From the NCBI RefSeq assembly GCF_004143485.2, contig NZ_ML974130.1, positions 119,682 through 170,906 on the forward strand: 51,225 nt of DNA, read 5' to 3'. This stretch comes from Halorussus amylolyticus (GTDB lineage Archaea > Halobacteriota > Halobacteria > Halobacteriales > Haladaptataceae). The translations under genes and the position numbers were made by a program. The stretch's first letter is position 1; each line of letters starts with the position of its first letter. The notes beneath the pieces are model-generated. The model searched no databases. It had not been told where the DNA came from and saw only the letters and a list, made by a program, of their open reading frames with translations. Below, one piece after another: positions 24,792-33,453 of the stretch.

Positions 24792-24807
24792 TTTAGGCCT
24801 ACCTAAA
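24792..24807. promoter_or_regulatory. iron-box-like palindrome before the iron-uptake operon
   Basis: TTTAGGCCTACCTAAA has perfect TTTAGG/CCTAAA half sites. A further half site, TTTAGG, lies at 24828-24833 between a TATA-like TATTAC (near 24821) and the first start codon. Resemblance to DtxR-family (SirR/Idr) operators and its place before iron-uptake genes support iron-dependent control. Confidence 0.62.
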
Positions 24808-24847
24808 GTTCGAAACCACTATTACGGTTTAGGTGGGCCAAAAAGAT

Positions 24848-24964
24848 ATGATTCGCACTTCACAGTTCGGCTCCTCGAAATCCGCCCCGAGACGACGGCG
24901 TTTTCTCGCTACTGGAACCCTCGTCGCGGTCGCGGATAACACCGACGGAGACCGCCACTCATGA
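24848..24964 (+). CDS. short basic ORF with Tat-signal-like segment, coupled to the oxidoreductase gene
   Basis: A 38-residue frame containing SAPRRRRFLATGTLVAVAD, which looks like the n-region and first half of a Tat signal with no mature protein behind it. Its TGA overlaps the next ATG (ATGA). A TATA-like TATTAC near 24821 places the mRNA start at this ATG, so it would be translated from a leaderless message. It may be a leader peptide that couples translation, the remnant of a secreted protein, or a chance frame. Confidence 0.4.
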   Translation: MIRTSQFGSSKSAPRRRRFLATGTLVAVADNTDGDRHS

Positions 24965-25899
24965 CCGCCACTGATTCGCGGAACTCGACCGAGTTCGACC
25001 GCGACGTGGTCGTGGTCGGCGGCGGTCCCGCTGGCTGTTCCGCGGGAATCTTCACCGCGCGGTACGGACTCGACACCGTCATCTTCGACCGCGGGAACTC
25101 CTCGCTCCGCCGGTGTGCGTATCTGGAGAACTACCTCGGCTTCCCGGCGGGTATCGACATCGACACGCTCTACGACCTGATGGGTGTCCACGCCGAGGAG
25201 ATGGGCTGTGACCTCGTTTCGGACATGGTCGAGTCGGTGACTCGCACCGACGACGAGTCGGGCTTCGTGGTCGAGACCCAAGACGGTCGGGCCGTCACCG
25301 CCCGGCGAGTCGTCGCGGCCTCGCGCTACGACGGCGAGTACATGCGCCCGCTCGGGGGCGACGAGATGTTCGAGACCCACTCGCACGGCGGCGAGGAACA
25401 CGAACACTTCGACCCGGAGTACGCCGATTCGGACAGTCGGACTCCAATCGAGGGGCTGTACGTCGCCGCGCCTGCGGGCGAGATGAATGCCCAAGCAATC
25501 ATCTCCGCGGGATACGGCGCGCAAGTCGGCCGGAATCTCCTCGCGGATTACCGGTGCGAGCAGGGATACCCCGAGGAGGTCGCCGACCACTGGGACTGGC
25601 TCCGACGCGACGCCGAACTCGACGACGAGTGGAGCGACCGCGACCGGTGGCGCGAGTGGTTCGAGGGGCGGATTCCCGACGACCACGGACTCGGCGACGA
25701 CCGACTCGCGGAGCTTCGGGAGGCCGACATCGACCGGTCGTTCGAGACGTATCTCGCGCCCGACGAAATCGAGGACCGAGAACGCCGCGGACTCGCCCGA
25801 CTCGTCGAAACTGTCGGCCCGGACCGCGTGCTGGACGCGCTCGACGACGAGCGCATTCGCGAATATCTCGATAGCGAGGAGGCCAGCGCCGAATCATGA
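24961..25899 (+). CDS. FAD-dependent oxidoreductase linked to iron uptake
   Basis: A 312-residue flavoprotein of the thioredoxin-reductase-like fold. The Rossmann motif is VVVVGGGPAGCSAGIFTARYG (about 16-36), read here in two parts, and the second FAD segment is IEGLYVAAPAGEMNAQAII. The redox CxxC of true thioredoxin reductases is absent, so it is not one of those. A His-rich loop (THSHGGEEHEHF) lies mid-protein, and the C-terminal 100 residues are acidic helices. It is the first long gene of an operon with permease and ATPase, coupled by ATGA, so ferric-siderophore reduction is a reasonable inference but is unproven. Confidence 0.78.
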   Translation: MTATDSRNSTEFDRDVVVVGGGPAGCSAGIFTARYGLDTVIFDRGNSSLRRCAYLENYLGFPAGIDIDTLYDLMGVHAEEMGCDLVSDMVESVTRTDDESGFVVETQDGRAVTARRVVAASRYDGEYMRPLGGDEMFETHSHGGEEHEHFDPEYADSDSRTPIEGLYVAAPAGEMNAQAIISAGYGAQVGRNLLADYRCEQGYPEEVADHWDWLRRDAELDDEWSDRDRWREWFEGRIPDDHGLGDDRLAELREADIDRSFETYLAPDEIEDRERRGLARLVETVGPDRVLDALDDERIREYLDSEEASAES

Positions 25900-27041
25900 C
25901 CGAGCGACCGACCGCGGAACGCGGCCGCAAAACGTCGTCAGGATGGTTCGGCTGGCTCGACGCGTCGATGCTCACGCTGTGTCTCGGGAGCACCGCCATC
26001 GTCGTCGCCGCCGGACTCGTGCAGGTCAGCTTCGGGACGTACTCGCTGTCGATTCTCGAAGCGTGGCAGGCGGTCGTGGACCCCGCGGTCCTGCTCGACC
26101 CGCGGTGGCTGTTGAACTTCTTCGTCGGCGAGGAACTGATGCGAGCGATTACCGGCTTTCAGGGTGAACTCCCCGAACTCCCGACCGGAACGCTCGTGGT
26201 CTGGAACATCCGGCTTCCGCGCGTGCTGGTGGCGATTCTGGTCGGCATGAACCTCGCCGTCTCGGGGGCAATCTTTCAGGCCGTCACCCGAAACGAACTC
26301 GCGAGTCCGTTCATCCTCGGCGTCTCGTCGGGGGCCGGACTCGCAATTTTGCTCACGCTCGTCGTGTTCTCGGGGCTGTCGGCGTTCCTCCCGATTATCG
26401 CGTCGGTCGGCGGGGCGGTGGCGTTCCTCGTCGTCTACGCCATCGCGTGGAAGAACGGCACCTCGCCGGTTCGACTCGTCCTCGCGGGCGTCATCGTCGG
26501 CACCGTGTTCGGGTCGCTCCAGACCGCGATGTTCTTCTTTGCCGATGACCTCGGCGTGGTCCAGTCCGCCATCGCGTGGACCACCGGGTCGCTCACGGGC
26601 GTCGGGTGGGAGCAGGTCCGGATGGCGCTGCCGTGGTCCGTGGTCGCGATGCTGTTGGCGCTCCTCAGTTCTCGCCAGCTAAACGTCCTCCTCCTCGGCG
26701 AGCAGACCGCGAAGTCGCTCGGGATGTCGGTCGAGAAGGTCCGATTCGCGCTCTCAGGTGTCGCAGTCCTCGCCGCCTCGGCGAGCATCGCGGTCGCGGG
26801 CATCGTCGGCTTCGTCGGTCTCATCGTCCCGCACATGGTCCGAACCACGGTCGGAAGCGACTACAAGAAGCTAGTCATCGGGTGCGTCTTCGCCGGACCC
26901 GCGCTGATGGTGGCCGCCGACGTGGGCGCGCGCCTCGCGCTCGACCCGGTCCAGATTCCGGTCGGCATCGTCACCGGGTTGGTCGGCGGGCCGTACTTCC
27001 TCTACCTGATGCGCAAACAGGAGCAACTGGGTGAAATCTGA
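25896..27041 (+). CDS. FecCD-type iron/siderophore ABC permease
   Basis: A 381-residue polytopic permease of the BtuC/FecCD family. Typical segments include WNIRLPRVLVAILVGMNLAV, GAIFQAVTRNELASPFILGV, the coupling-loop region GEQTAKSLGMSVEKVRFAL and GFVGLIVPHMVRTTVGSDYK. About ten transmembrane helices are visible. The ATG overlaps the oxidoreductase stop by 4 nt, and its own stop shares a base with the ATPase ATG. It would form the membrane channel for ferric siderophore, haem or cobalamin; iron is favoured by the nearby iron-box-like palindromes. Confidence 0.92.
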   Translation: MTERPTAERGRKTSSGWFGWLDASMLTLCLGSTAIVVAAGLVQVSFGTYSLSILEAWQAVVDPAVLLDPRWLLNFFVGEELMRAITGFQGELPELPTGTLVVWNIRLPRVLVAILVGMNLAVSGAIFQAVTRNELASPFILGVSSGAGLAILLTLVVFSGLSAFLPIIASVGGAVAFLVVYAIAWKNGTSPVRLVLAGVIVGTVFGSLQTAMFFFADDLGVVQSAIAWTTGSLTGVGWEQVRMALPWSVVAMLLALLSSRQLNVLLLGEQTAKSLGMSVEKVRFALSGVAVLAASASIAVAGIVGFVGLIVPHMVRTTVGSDYKKLVIGCVFAGPALMVAADVGARLALDPVQIPVGIVTGLVGGPYFLYLMRKQEQLGEI

Positions 27042-28036
27042 TGACGGACGACCGAACCTCTTCGACCGACGAATCGGGTCCTTCTACAGACGAACCACGG
27101 GGGACGCCACAGTCGGACGGCGGCGTCCCGGCGTCGAACGACATCCGCGATTCGGCGGGCGGCGACGAGTCGCCGCCCGCCGAATCGCGACTCGACGAGG
27201 AACCCCGGACCGACGCGAAATCGCGAGCGGCCGACTCGGACGCCGCGAGCGAACTGTTCGGCGAGGACCTCGCAATCGGCTACCCCTCGACCGACGAACC
27301 CATCGTGGAGTGCGAGAAGGTCGTGATTCCGGCGGGCGAGGTCACCGCGCTCGTCGGGCCGAACGGGAGCGGCAAGAGCACCCTGCTGAAGGCGATGGCG
27401 AAACAGCTCTCGCCCGAGCGCGGCACCGTCGTCGTGGACGGCGAGGACGTTCACTCGCTCGAATCGAAGCGACTGGCCCGAAAGCTCGGCCTGCTCTCTC
27501 AGGAGAACGAGTCGCCGGGGAGTCTCACGGTCGAGGACCTCGTCTACCACGGCCGGTACCCTTACCGCGGATTCTTCGAGTCGGTCGGCGATGACGACCA
27601 CGTCGCGGTCGAGCGCGCAATCGAGATGGCTGGCGTCGGCCACATCCGCGACGAGGAGATGTCGAGTCTGAGCGGCGGTCAGAAACAGTTGGCGTGGATT
27701 GCGATGGTGCTCGCTCAAGACACCGACCTGCTGTTGCTCGACGAACCGACGACGTTCCTCGACCTCCACCACCAACTCCGGGTCATGGAGGTCGTCCGGA
27801 CGCTCAACCGCGAGCAGGACATCACCATCGCGGTCGTCCTCCACGACCTCGGGCAGGCCGCCCGGTTCGCCGACAACCTCATCGCGATGAAGGATGGCTC
27901 GCTGTACGACTGGGGGCCGCCCCGCGAGGTCGTGACCGAGAAACTGCTGGCCGACGTGTTTCGGGTCGATGCGAGCGTCGATGCGGAGAGTCCGACCGGA
28001 CCGCACATCTCTCCGCATCGCGCGCTCGACGAATAG
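27041..28036 (+). CDS. iron/siderophore ABC transporter ATPase
   Basis: A 331-residue ATPase of the FepC/BtuD group. Walker A is GPNGSGKST, the signature is SSLSGGQKQLAWIAMVLAQ and Walker B is LLLLDEPTTFLDLHH, with VVLHDLGQ as the H-loop. About 70 residues of low-complexity Ser/Asp/Glu/Thr sequence precede the ATPase fold. This is unusual for the family and may be disordered. The ATG shares its A with the permease stop. The binding protein gene follows after 89 nt and has its own iron-box-like palindrome, so it may be transcribed separately. Confidence 0.92.
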   Translation: MTDDRTSSTDESGPSTDEPRGTPQSDGGVPASNDIRDSAGGDESPPAESRLDEEPRTDAKSRAADSDAASELFGEDLAIGYPSTDEPIVECEKVVIPAGEVTALVGPNGSGKSTLLKAMAKQLSPERGTVVVDGEDVHSLESKRLARKLGLLSQENESPGSLTVEDLVYHGRYPYRGFFESVGDDDHVAVERAIEMAGVGHIRDEEMSSLSGGQKQLAWIAMVLAQDTDLLLLDEPTTFLDLHHQLRVMEVVRTLNREQDITIAVVLHDLGQAARFADNLIAMKDGSLYDWGPPREVVTEKLLADVFRVDASVDAESPTGPHISPHRALDE

Positions 28037-28105
28037 TTGGTTCTTCGCCTGATTCGTCGGACAATTTTGCCCGCTATCCCCCGAGAAGAAGAAAGAACTA
28101 AGTCG

Positions 28106-28123
28106 TTTTAGGCAAGCCTAAAA
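28106..28123. promoter_or_regulatory. perfect 18-nt iron-box-like palindrome at the binding-protein start
   Basis: TTTTAGGCAAGCCTAAAA is a perfect palindrome around AA and ends 2 nt before the ATG at 28126. It would cover the expected transcription start of a near-leaderless mRNA, an ideal place for a repressor. It closely matches the TTAGGC..GCCTAA type of DtxR-family operator. Confidence 0.7.
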
Positions 28124-28125
28124 AC

Positions 28126-29394
28126 ATGGCCGGAACGAACGACGACTTCGAAGCACCGACGCGGCGGGCGTATCTGAAGTACGGTTCCGCGCTCGCGACC
28201 GGCGGACTGCTCGCTGGCTGTACCGGCGAGAGTTCAGACTCGACGACGACCGACGCGACGACCGAGGGCGGGGTGGGAACAGGGACGGAAACGGCCGACG
28301 AGTCAGAGACGACCACCGACTCGGAATCCTCCGACGCCGACGGGCCGCACTCGGTCGCGATGTCGCCGATGGGCGAGGTCGAGTTCGACGCGGTCCCAGA
28401 GCGCGTGTTCACGGTGTTCTCCCAGTACGCCGACATGGCGGTCGCGCTCGGCCACGGCGACGCGGTGAACGCGGTGTACGTCCCGGAGATGTCCGGGACG
28501 ACGATGAACCACTACTATCACCACCTCGACGGCGTCTCGTTCGATTGGGAGGACCTCCACGACCCCCTGAGCGACGGTCTCTCGAAGGAGATGCTGTTCG
28601 AACTCGACAGCGACGTTCATCTCGCCGACCCCGCGTGGGCCTCGACGCAGGACAACTGGAGTCGCACGGATGTCGAGGAAATCGACTCCCAAGTCGCGCC
28701 GTGGTTCGGGAACTTCTACAGCGGCACGCAGGACGCCCCGCCCGAGGAGTACGACGACTACGAGTACTACGACCTCTGGGAACTGTTCGGGAAGGTGGCC
28801 GAAGTTTTCCAAGAGCAAGCCCGCTACGAGGCGCTCGCGGAGGTCCACGCCGACCTCGTCTCCGAGATACAGGCCGACCTCCCGCCGGAGGACGACCGCC
28901 CGACCGTCGTGCGCGTCACGCTCGCGGCCGACGGCGAATCGTTCTACACCTACCACCTCAACAAGCCGGGCTACTGGCTGGCCGACACCCGACCGCTCGG
29001 CGCGAACGACGCCTTCGCCGACGAGGACTGGGGCAATCTCTGGGGCACCGTTGATTACGAGGCGATGCTCGAAGCGGACCCCGACGTTATTCTCCACCTC
29101 TGGGGTATCACGCCCAACTACAGCATGGCCGACACGCGCGCGTCGCTCAAAGACCACTCGCTCGGAAGCCAACTCACCGCAGTCGAAGACGACCGCGTCC
29201 ACGCCGCCGGAATGCGGTATCAGGGTCCCATCATGAATCTGTTCCAAATCGAGATGGGCGCGAAACAGCTCTACCCCGACGTGTTCGGCGAGTGGCCCCG
29301 ATACGAGGACGGCGACCCCTATCCCGATATTCCCGAGGACGCGCAGTTGTTCGACCGCGAGAAGGTCGCGGCTATCGTGAACGGGGAGTTGTAA
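28126..29394 (+). CDS. iron/siderophore ABC transporter substrate-binding lipoprotein
   Basis: A 422-residue Tat-exported lipoprotein. The twin arginine is R13-R14 (TRRAYLKYGSAL), and the lipobox LLAGC places the lipidated cysteine at C32. A Thr/Ser/Asp/Glu-rich linker (33-73) precedes a TroA/FepB-like two-lobe domain, with PERVFTVFSQYADMAVALGH near its start and VHAAGMRYQGPIMNLFQIEMGAKQ read in parts near its end. It follows the matching permease and ATPase and carries its own iron-box-like palindrome directly before the ATG. It would deliver ferric siderophore or a related chelate to the permease at the cell surface. Confidence 0.9.
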   Translation: MAGTNDDFEAPTRRAYLKYGSALATGGLLAGCTGESSDSTTTDATTEGGVGTGTETADESETTTDSESSDADGPHSVAMSPMGEVEFDAVPERVFTVFSQYADMAVALGHGDAVNAVYVPEMSGTTMNHYYHHLDGVSFDWEDLHDPLSDGLSKEMLFELDSDVHLADPAWASTQDNWSRTDVEEIDSQVAPWFGNFYSGTQDAPPEEYDDYEYYDLWELFGKVAEVFQEQARYEALAEVHADLVSEIQADLPPEDDRPTVVRVTLAADGESFYTYHLNKPGYWLADTRPLGANDAFADEDWGNLWGTVDYEAMLEADPDVILHLWGITPNYSMADTRASLKDHSLGSQLTAVEDDRVHAAGMRYQGPIMNLFQIEMGAKQLYPDVFGEWPRYEDGDPYPDIPEDAQLFDREKVAAIVNGEL

Positions 29395-29481
29395 GCAGTC
29401 GTCCCACGGTTATTTACCCGCTTTCGCACTTTGATAGAGTTAGTCGAAATAGACTACTTCCTGTAGCTCAAAATAGGACGT

Positions 29482-29949
29482 ATGCAACACGATTGGTCGA
29501 CAGATCAATCTTCACTCTCCAAGGAACAACGACGAATCTTCGAACTTCTCTCTCAGGAGACGCACCACCTTATTATCCAGTCCGTGCTTGGTCATCCGGA
29601 GCATCTGATATCGCGGACCGAACTCGACCACGCGGTTCCAAAGCGTCGGGGGGCAGTTCGCGACCAACTCGACAATCTCATCGACGCCGGTATCCTCGAC
29701 CTGTACCGCCACGAACCGAGCGAGACGACGCGAGACTACCCCTCCAAATTCTACGGGCTGACCGAGCGCGGCGTGGAAATTCTCTACGAGTACAACTACC
29801 TTCGCGGCGTTCCCGTGGCGCGAGCGCTCTACGAGAACACCCGAAAGTCCGCGAAGGTTGAACGGCACGAGAACGCACCGCGGCCCGAACTCCCCGACGC
29901 GGTTCGAGAGGCGCTCTCGACTGCGGACGAGCGAGAACAGACCGCGTGA
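29482..29949 (+). CDS. winged-helix transcriptional regulator
   Basis: A 155-residue protein with a winged-helix core: QRRIFELLSQETHHLIIQSV, HPEHLISRTELDHAVPKRRGAVRD as helix-turn-helix (read in parts), LDNLIDAGILDLYRHEPS and a wing leading to FYGLTERGVEILYEYNYL. The C-terminal 50 residues are charged. The overall pattern recalls ArsR/PadR-like haloarchaeal regulators. It lies 87 nt after the binding-protein gene but has its own upstream AT-rich region; it may or may not act on the iron operon. It is convergent with twy1, with 12 nt between stops. Confidence 0.78.
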   Translation: MQHDWSTDQSSLSKEQRRIFELLSQETHHLIIQSVLGHPEHLISRTELDHAVPKRRGAVRDQLDNLIDAGILDLYRHEPSETTRDYPSKFYGLTERGVEILYEYNYLRGVPVARALYENTRKSAKVERHENAPRPELPDAVREALSTADEREQTA

Positions 29950-29961
29950 ATCGAAGTCCGG

Positions 29962-30939
29962 TCAGTCCCCGGTCACGGGGTCACGCTCCCAGAACTCACT
30001 ATCCTTCTTCAGTTTCGGCACCCACGTATCGTCGGTCTTCGACAGCAGCGCCACCCGCGAGGCCGGGACGCCCTTCAGGTACTCGTGGTCGGGCATATGC
30101 TCCTGGACGCGCTCTGCAAATTCCATCACGTCCTCGTGGTCGAGCATCGAGGAGCGCGCCACCCGGTCGCGCGACTCCCCGACGTGCATGTAGGATTTGA
30201 GTTCCACGAAGTCGGGGTCGGCGCGCTCGTAGAATCCGGCGTACCAGTCGGGGTTTGCGACGTTCTGGCCGCCGACCAGTGTCGTTCGGAGGACGGTCCG
30301 CGTCTCGTCTTTGTCCGCAAGGATGTCCATCGTCTCGACCAGTTTCTCCCACGCGTCGTCCTCCATCGCTTTGACGACCTTATCGAACGTCGCGCGCTCG
30401 GGGGCGTCCACGCTGACGTAGAGTTGGGTCGGGTCGCACTCGCGGATGATTTCGGGTCGAGTGCCGTTCGAGACGAGGAAGGTGGTGATGTCGCGGTCGT
30501 GGAACGCCTCGAGGAGTTCGGGCAGGTAGGGGTAGAGCGTGGGTTCACCGTCGAGGCTGATTGCGACGTGGCGGGGTTCCATCGACTCTTCGAACACCTC
30601 GCGCGGGACTTTGTCGTTGCCGCCGAATCCGGAGAGGAGCTTCTTCTGGAGGCGAATCGAGGCGTCTACGACCGCTTCGGGGTCGTCCCACTCCACGTCG
30701 CCGAGTTCGTAGGCGTGGCCCGCGTGGTCGCGCCAGCAGAAGACGCATCGCTCGTTGCACTTCACGACGGGCGTCATCTGGATACAGCGGTGTGATTCGA
30801 TTCCGTACCAGATATTTTTATAACACTTTCCTTCACCTCGAAGCGCGTTCGCCGTCCAGCCGCACGTCTGCGCCGCCGTGTGGTTCTCGCTGTGGTAGTC
30901 CGGGCTGTCTACCTGTTTCGGGCCGTCCGATTCGCTCAT
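29962..30939 (-). CDS. twy1: tRNA 4-demethylwyosine synthase (radical SAM)
   Basis: A 325-residue radical SAM enzyme that converts N1-methylguanosine at position 37 of tRNA-Phe into 4-demethylwyosine using pyruvate. The cluster motif is CNERCVFCWRD (CxxxCxxC). The N-terminal additional Cys residues (TCGW, KCYKN, HRCIQ) that can bind a second cluster are present, as are SLDGEPTLYPYLPELL and YVSVDAPERATFDKV. A TATA-like TTTTAGCC 27 nt before the ATG fits a leaderless mRNA. It is isolated from other tRNA-modification genes. taw1 is an equivalent name. Confidence 0.94.
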   Translation of the reverse strand: MSESDGPKQVDSPDYHSENHTAAQTCGWTANALRGEGKCYKNIWYGIESHRCIQMTPVVKCNERCVFCWRDHAGHAYELGDVEWDDPEAVVDASIRLQKKLLSGFGGNDKVPREVFEESMEPRHVAISLDGEPTLYPYLPELLEAFHDRDITTFLVSNGTRPEIIRECDPTQLYVSVDAPERATFDKVVKAMEDDAWEKLVETMDILADKDETRTVLRTTLVGGQNVANPDWYAGFYERADPDFVELKSYMHVGESRDRVARSSMLDHEDVMEFAERVQEHMPDHEYLKGVPASRVALLSKTDDTWVPKLKKDSEFWERDPVTGD

Positions 30940-31077
30940 TGTCGGAGGGATGGACGGCGAGGCTAAAACGTCCTTTCCTCTCGAACCCGCTTTTCGTCGT
31001 CGGCCCGTCCCCCAAGCGCGCGCCTTCGGCGTCGATTGGCGGGCGCCGTCGAACGAGACCGTGGGTATCGTGACACG

Positions 31078-31116
31078 GTATAAATACGTTTCCCAGAGTT
31101 TCGGTCACTGTGACCG
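31078..31116 (+). promoter_or_regulatory. TATA-like element and operator-like palindrome of the ABC exporter genes
   Basis: GTATAAATA at 31078-31086 is a good TATA-like element. CGGTCA (31102-31107) and TGACCG (31111-31116) form a palindrome centred at 31109, exactly where transcription should begin. That placement suggests a repressor site. The ATG is 48 nt further on, so this mRNA should have a leader. Confidence 0.55.
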
Positions 31117-31156
31117 TCGAACCCGGTATACGTCCCCCACCGTCGTACGGTTCCGC

Positions 31157-32134
31157 ATGGACGACGCGATATCCATCCAGTCGCTGCGCAAAGAGTACGG
31201 CGACACCGTCGCCATCGACGGTCTGGACCTCTCCATCCCGTCGGGCGAGGTGTTCGGCTTCCTCGGTCCGAACGGTGCCGGGAAGTCCACCACTATCGAC
31301 GTGATGTTGAACTACGTGAGGCCCACCGCGGGCGCGGTAACCATTTTGGGGTACGACGCGGTCGATGAATCGAAGGCGATTCGCCGACGCGTCGGCGTGC
31401 TCTCGGACGGCTACGCGCTGTACGACCGGCTGACCGGTCGCGAACACGTCGAACTGGCTATCGAACTGAAGGGGGCCGACGACGACCCCGACCGACTCCT
31501 CCGCCGCGTCGGCATGGCCGACGCGGCGGACCGCCCCGCAGGCGGGTACTCGAAGGGTATGAGCCAACGCCTCGGATTGGGCGTGGCTCTCGTCGGCTCG
31601 CCGGACCTGCTCGTGTTCGACGAACCCGCGTCCGGTCTCGATCCGAACGGGGTTCGCACGCTCCGAGAAATCGTCCGCGAGGAGGCCGACAGCGGGACGA
31701 CGGTCTTCTTCTCCAGTCACGACCTCGACCAGGTCGAGGCGGTGTGCGACCGCGTGGGTATCTTGAACCGCGGCGAACTGCTCGCGGTCGATACCGTCGA
31801 TGGCCTGCGCGAGCGCCTCGGTGCGGCGACGAGGCTGTGTGTCGACGCCGTTCCGCTTCCGGACGCCGACCGACTCTCGAACGTCGAGGGGGTCGGCTCG
31901 GTCGCGGCCGAGGACGGACGACTCGTGGCCGACTGCACGGACGGCGAGACCAAGTTCCGACTGCTCTCCGCGGTTCGCGAATCGGGCGCGACGCTGGTCG
32001 ACTTCGAGACCGAGACGGCTTCGCTGGAGGACCTGTTCGCCGCGTCGGTCGGTGGCTCCGACATCGAGGATTCGGCCGCTCGTTCCGATGTGAACGCGCG
32101 GCCGGACGACGGGCCTGTGGAGGTGGACGCGTGA
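31157..32134 (+). CDS. ABC transporter ATPase
   Basis: A 325-residue ATPase with Walker A GPNGAGKST, signature GGYSKGMSQRLGLGVALVG and Walker B LLVFDEPASGLDPNG. The C-terminal 100 residues form the extra domain often seen in ATPases of two-gene exporters (drug, antibiotic or copper-type, CcmA/NatA-like). I chose the ATG at 31157 because the frame upstream reaches across the promoter. It overlaps the permease GTG by 4 nt (GTGA). The substrate is not predictable; self-protection or sodium or drug export are usual for relatives. Confidence 0.9.
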   Translation: MDDAISIQSLRKEYGDTVAIDGLDLSIPSGEVFGFLGPNGAGKSTTIDVMLNYVRPTAGAVTILGYDAVDESKAIRRRVGVLSDGYALYDRLTGREHVELAIELKGADDDPDRLLRRVGMADAADRPAGGYSKGMSQRLGLGVALVGSPDLLVFDEPASGLDPNGVRTLREIVREEADSGTTVFFSSHDLDQVEAVCDRVGILNRGELLAVDTVDGLRERLGAATRLCVDAVPLPDADRLSNVEGVGSVAAEDGRLVADCTDGETKFRLLSAVRESGATLVDFETETASLEDLFAASVGGSDIEDSAARSDVNARPDDGPVEVDA

Positions 32135-33000
32135 GCGTCATCGGTCTCGCGCGGAAGGACGTCCTCGACATCAGTCGCTCTCGGATGGTCTGGGGACTGA
32201 CCGGCGTGTTCACGCTCTTTTCCGTTCTGGGAGTCTCGCTGTTCGCTCTTTTGGGCGTCGAGGAGGCGTCCGCGATACGGGCGGCGGAGGCAATCGCCTT
32301 CCCCTCGATTTTGCTCGTCCCGCTCGCGGCCATCGTCGTCGGCTACATGGCCGTCGTCGGCGAGCGACGGTCCGGCAATCTGCGGCTCCTGCTCGGCTTT
32401 CCGGTTTCGAGGGGTGCGGTGGTCGCGGGTAAGGTCGTCGCCCGAACCGTCGTCGTCGCGGGGTCGATAGCCGTCGCTTTCGCGGTCGCTGGCGGCGTCG
32501 GCTTCGCGCTGTACGGCGGGTTCTCGGTCCTCCGGTACGCGGGGTTCGCATTAGCGACGGTCGGCTTGGGCGTCGCCTTCGTCGGTCTCGCGGTCGGAAT
32601 CTCGGCGTCGGTTCGCTCGCGCGGGAAGGCGCTCGCGCTCGCGGTCGGTGCGTATTTCCTGCTCGTCCTGTTCTGGCAACTGATCGCTGGCGGAGCGTAC
32701 TACGCCGTCACTGGAACCGTTCCCGGTGTCGAGGTTCCCGCGTGGTACCTGGTCCTCGAACGACTCTCGCCCTCGATGGCGTATCAGGTGCTCGTCGAGT
32801 CGGCGCTGGGCGCGCCCGTGCAGGCGTCCATTTTCTCGATTCGCCCCCCGGACGCGATGACCGCGACCGCGGCCGAACAGTTGGGTGGCGGACCGGTCCC
32901 GGTGTCTCTCTCGACTTCGGCTTCGGCCCTCGTGCTCGCGCTCTGGTCGGTGGTTCCCGCGGCGGTCGGGTACTGGCGATTCCGTGCCAGCGACCTGTGA
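32131..33000 (+). CDS. ABC-2 type permease
   Basis: A 289-residue membrane protein with about six hydrophobic helices, starting MSVIGLARKDVLDISRSRMVWG and containing the VGERRSGNLRLLLGFPVSRGAVVAGKV segment (read in parts) typical of NosY/ABC-2 permeases. The GTG at 32131 overlaps the ATPase stop. A periplasmic-type loop (about residues 190-250) precedes the last helix. It forms the exporter with the ATPase. The next gene, a winged-helix regulator, begins 82 nt later with its own TATA-like element. Confidence 0.88.
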   Translation: MSVIGLARKDVLDISRSRMVWGLTGVFTLFSVLGVSLFALLGVEEASAIRAAEAIAFPSILLVPLAAIVVGYMAVVGERRSGNLRLLLGFPVSRGAVVAGKVVARTVVVAGSIAVAFAVAGGVGFALYGGFSVLRYAGFALATVGLGVAFVGLAVGISASVRSRGKALALAVGAYFLLVLFWQLIAGGAYYAVTGTVPGVEVPAWYLVLERLSPSMAYQVLVESALGAPVQASIFSIRPPDAMTATAAEQLGGGPVPVSLSTSASALVLALWSVVPAAVGYWRFRASDL

Positions 33001-33081
33001 CCTGCACGGGCGGTACGGCGGAGCACCTGGCCTGCGAAACTTCCCGTGAACTGAAATATCCGGAGTTCGAACCGTCCACAG

Positions 33082-33453
33082 ATGGGTGACGGCGACGAGA
33101 CCAAAGGCGACGACGTTGCGACCGTCGTCTCCGTCCTCGACGACTCCTTGGCGCGGTCCATCCTCGTGCGAACCGCGAATCGAGCGCTGTCGGCCGACGA
33201 GCTAGTCGAGGGGTCGGAGTCTTCCCGGACGACGGTCTACCGCCGTATCCGCCGCCTGGTCGAGTTAGACCTGCTGACCGAGAGCCAGGAACTCGACCCG
33301 GACGGTCACCACTTCAACACCTATCGCGCCCGCCTCGACCGGGTCACGATAGACCTCGGAACGAACGGATTCGATATCGACGTCGACCGCCAGGTCGTCG
33401 AGGACGACGCCGTTGACCGACTCAACCGACTGTACGAGCGACTTCAGCAATGA
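33082..33453 (+). CDS. winged-helix regulator (ArsR-like)
   Basis: A 123-residue protein with a clear winged helix: VVSVLDDSLARSILVRTANR, ALSADELVEGSESSRTTVYR as the recognition region and RIRRLVELDLLTESQEL, then a wing with the HHFNTYRARLDRVTIDL strand. It is typical of small haloarchaeal regulators encoded just before a membrane protein. A TATA-like AAATATCC about 27 nt before the ATG predicts a leaderless mRNA. The next gene overlaps by 4 nt. It is a candidate regulator of the exporter pair and of its own operon. Confidence 0.82.
   Translation: MGDGDETKGDDVATVVSVLDDSLARSILVRTANRALSADELVEGSESSRTTVYRRIRRLVELDLLTESQELDPDGHHFNTYRARLDRVTIDLGTNGFDIDVDRQVVEDDAVDRLNRLYERLQQ

Noticed and set aside
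24961-25899. Thioredoxin reductase
   Set aside because: The FAD fold is right, but no CxxC redox pair is present and the gene sits in an iron-uptake operon.
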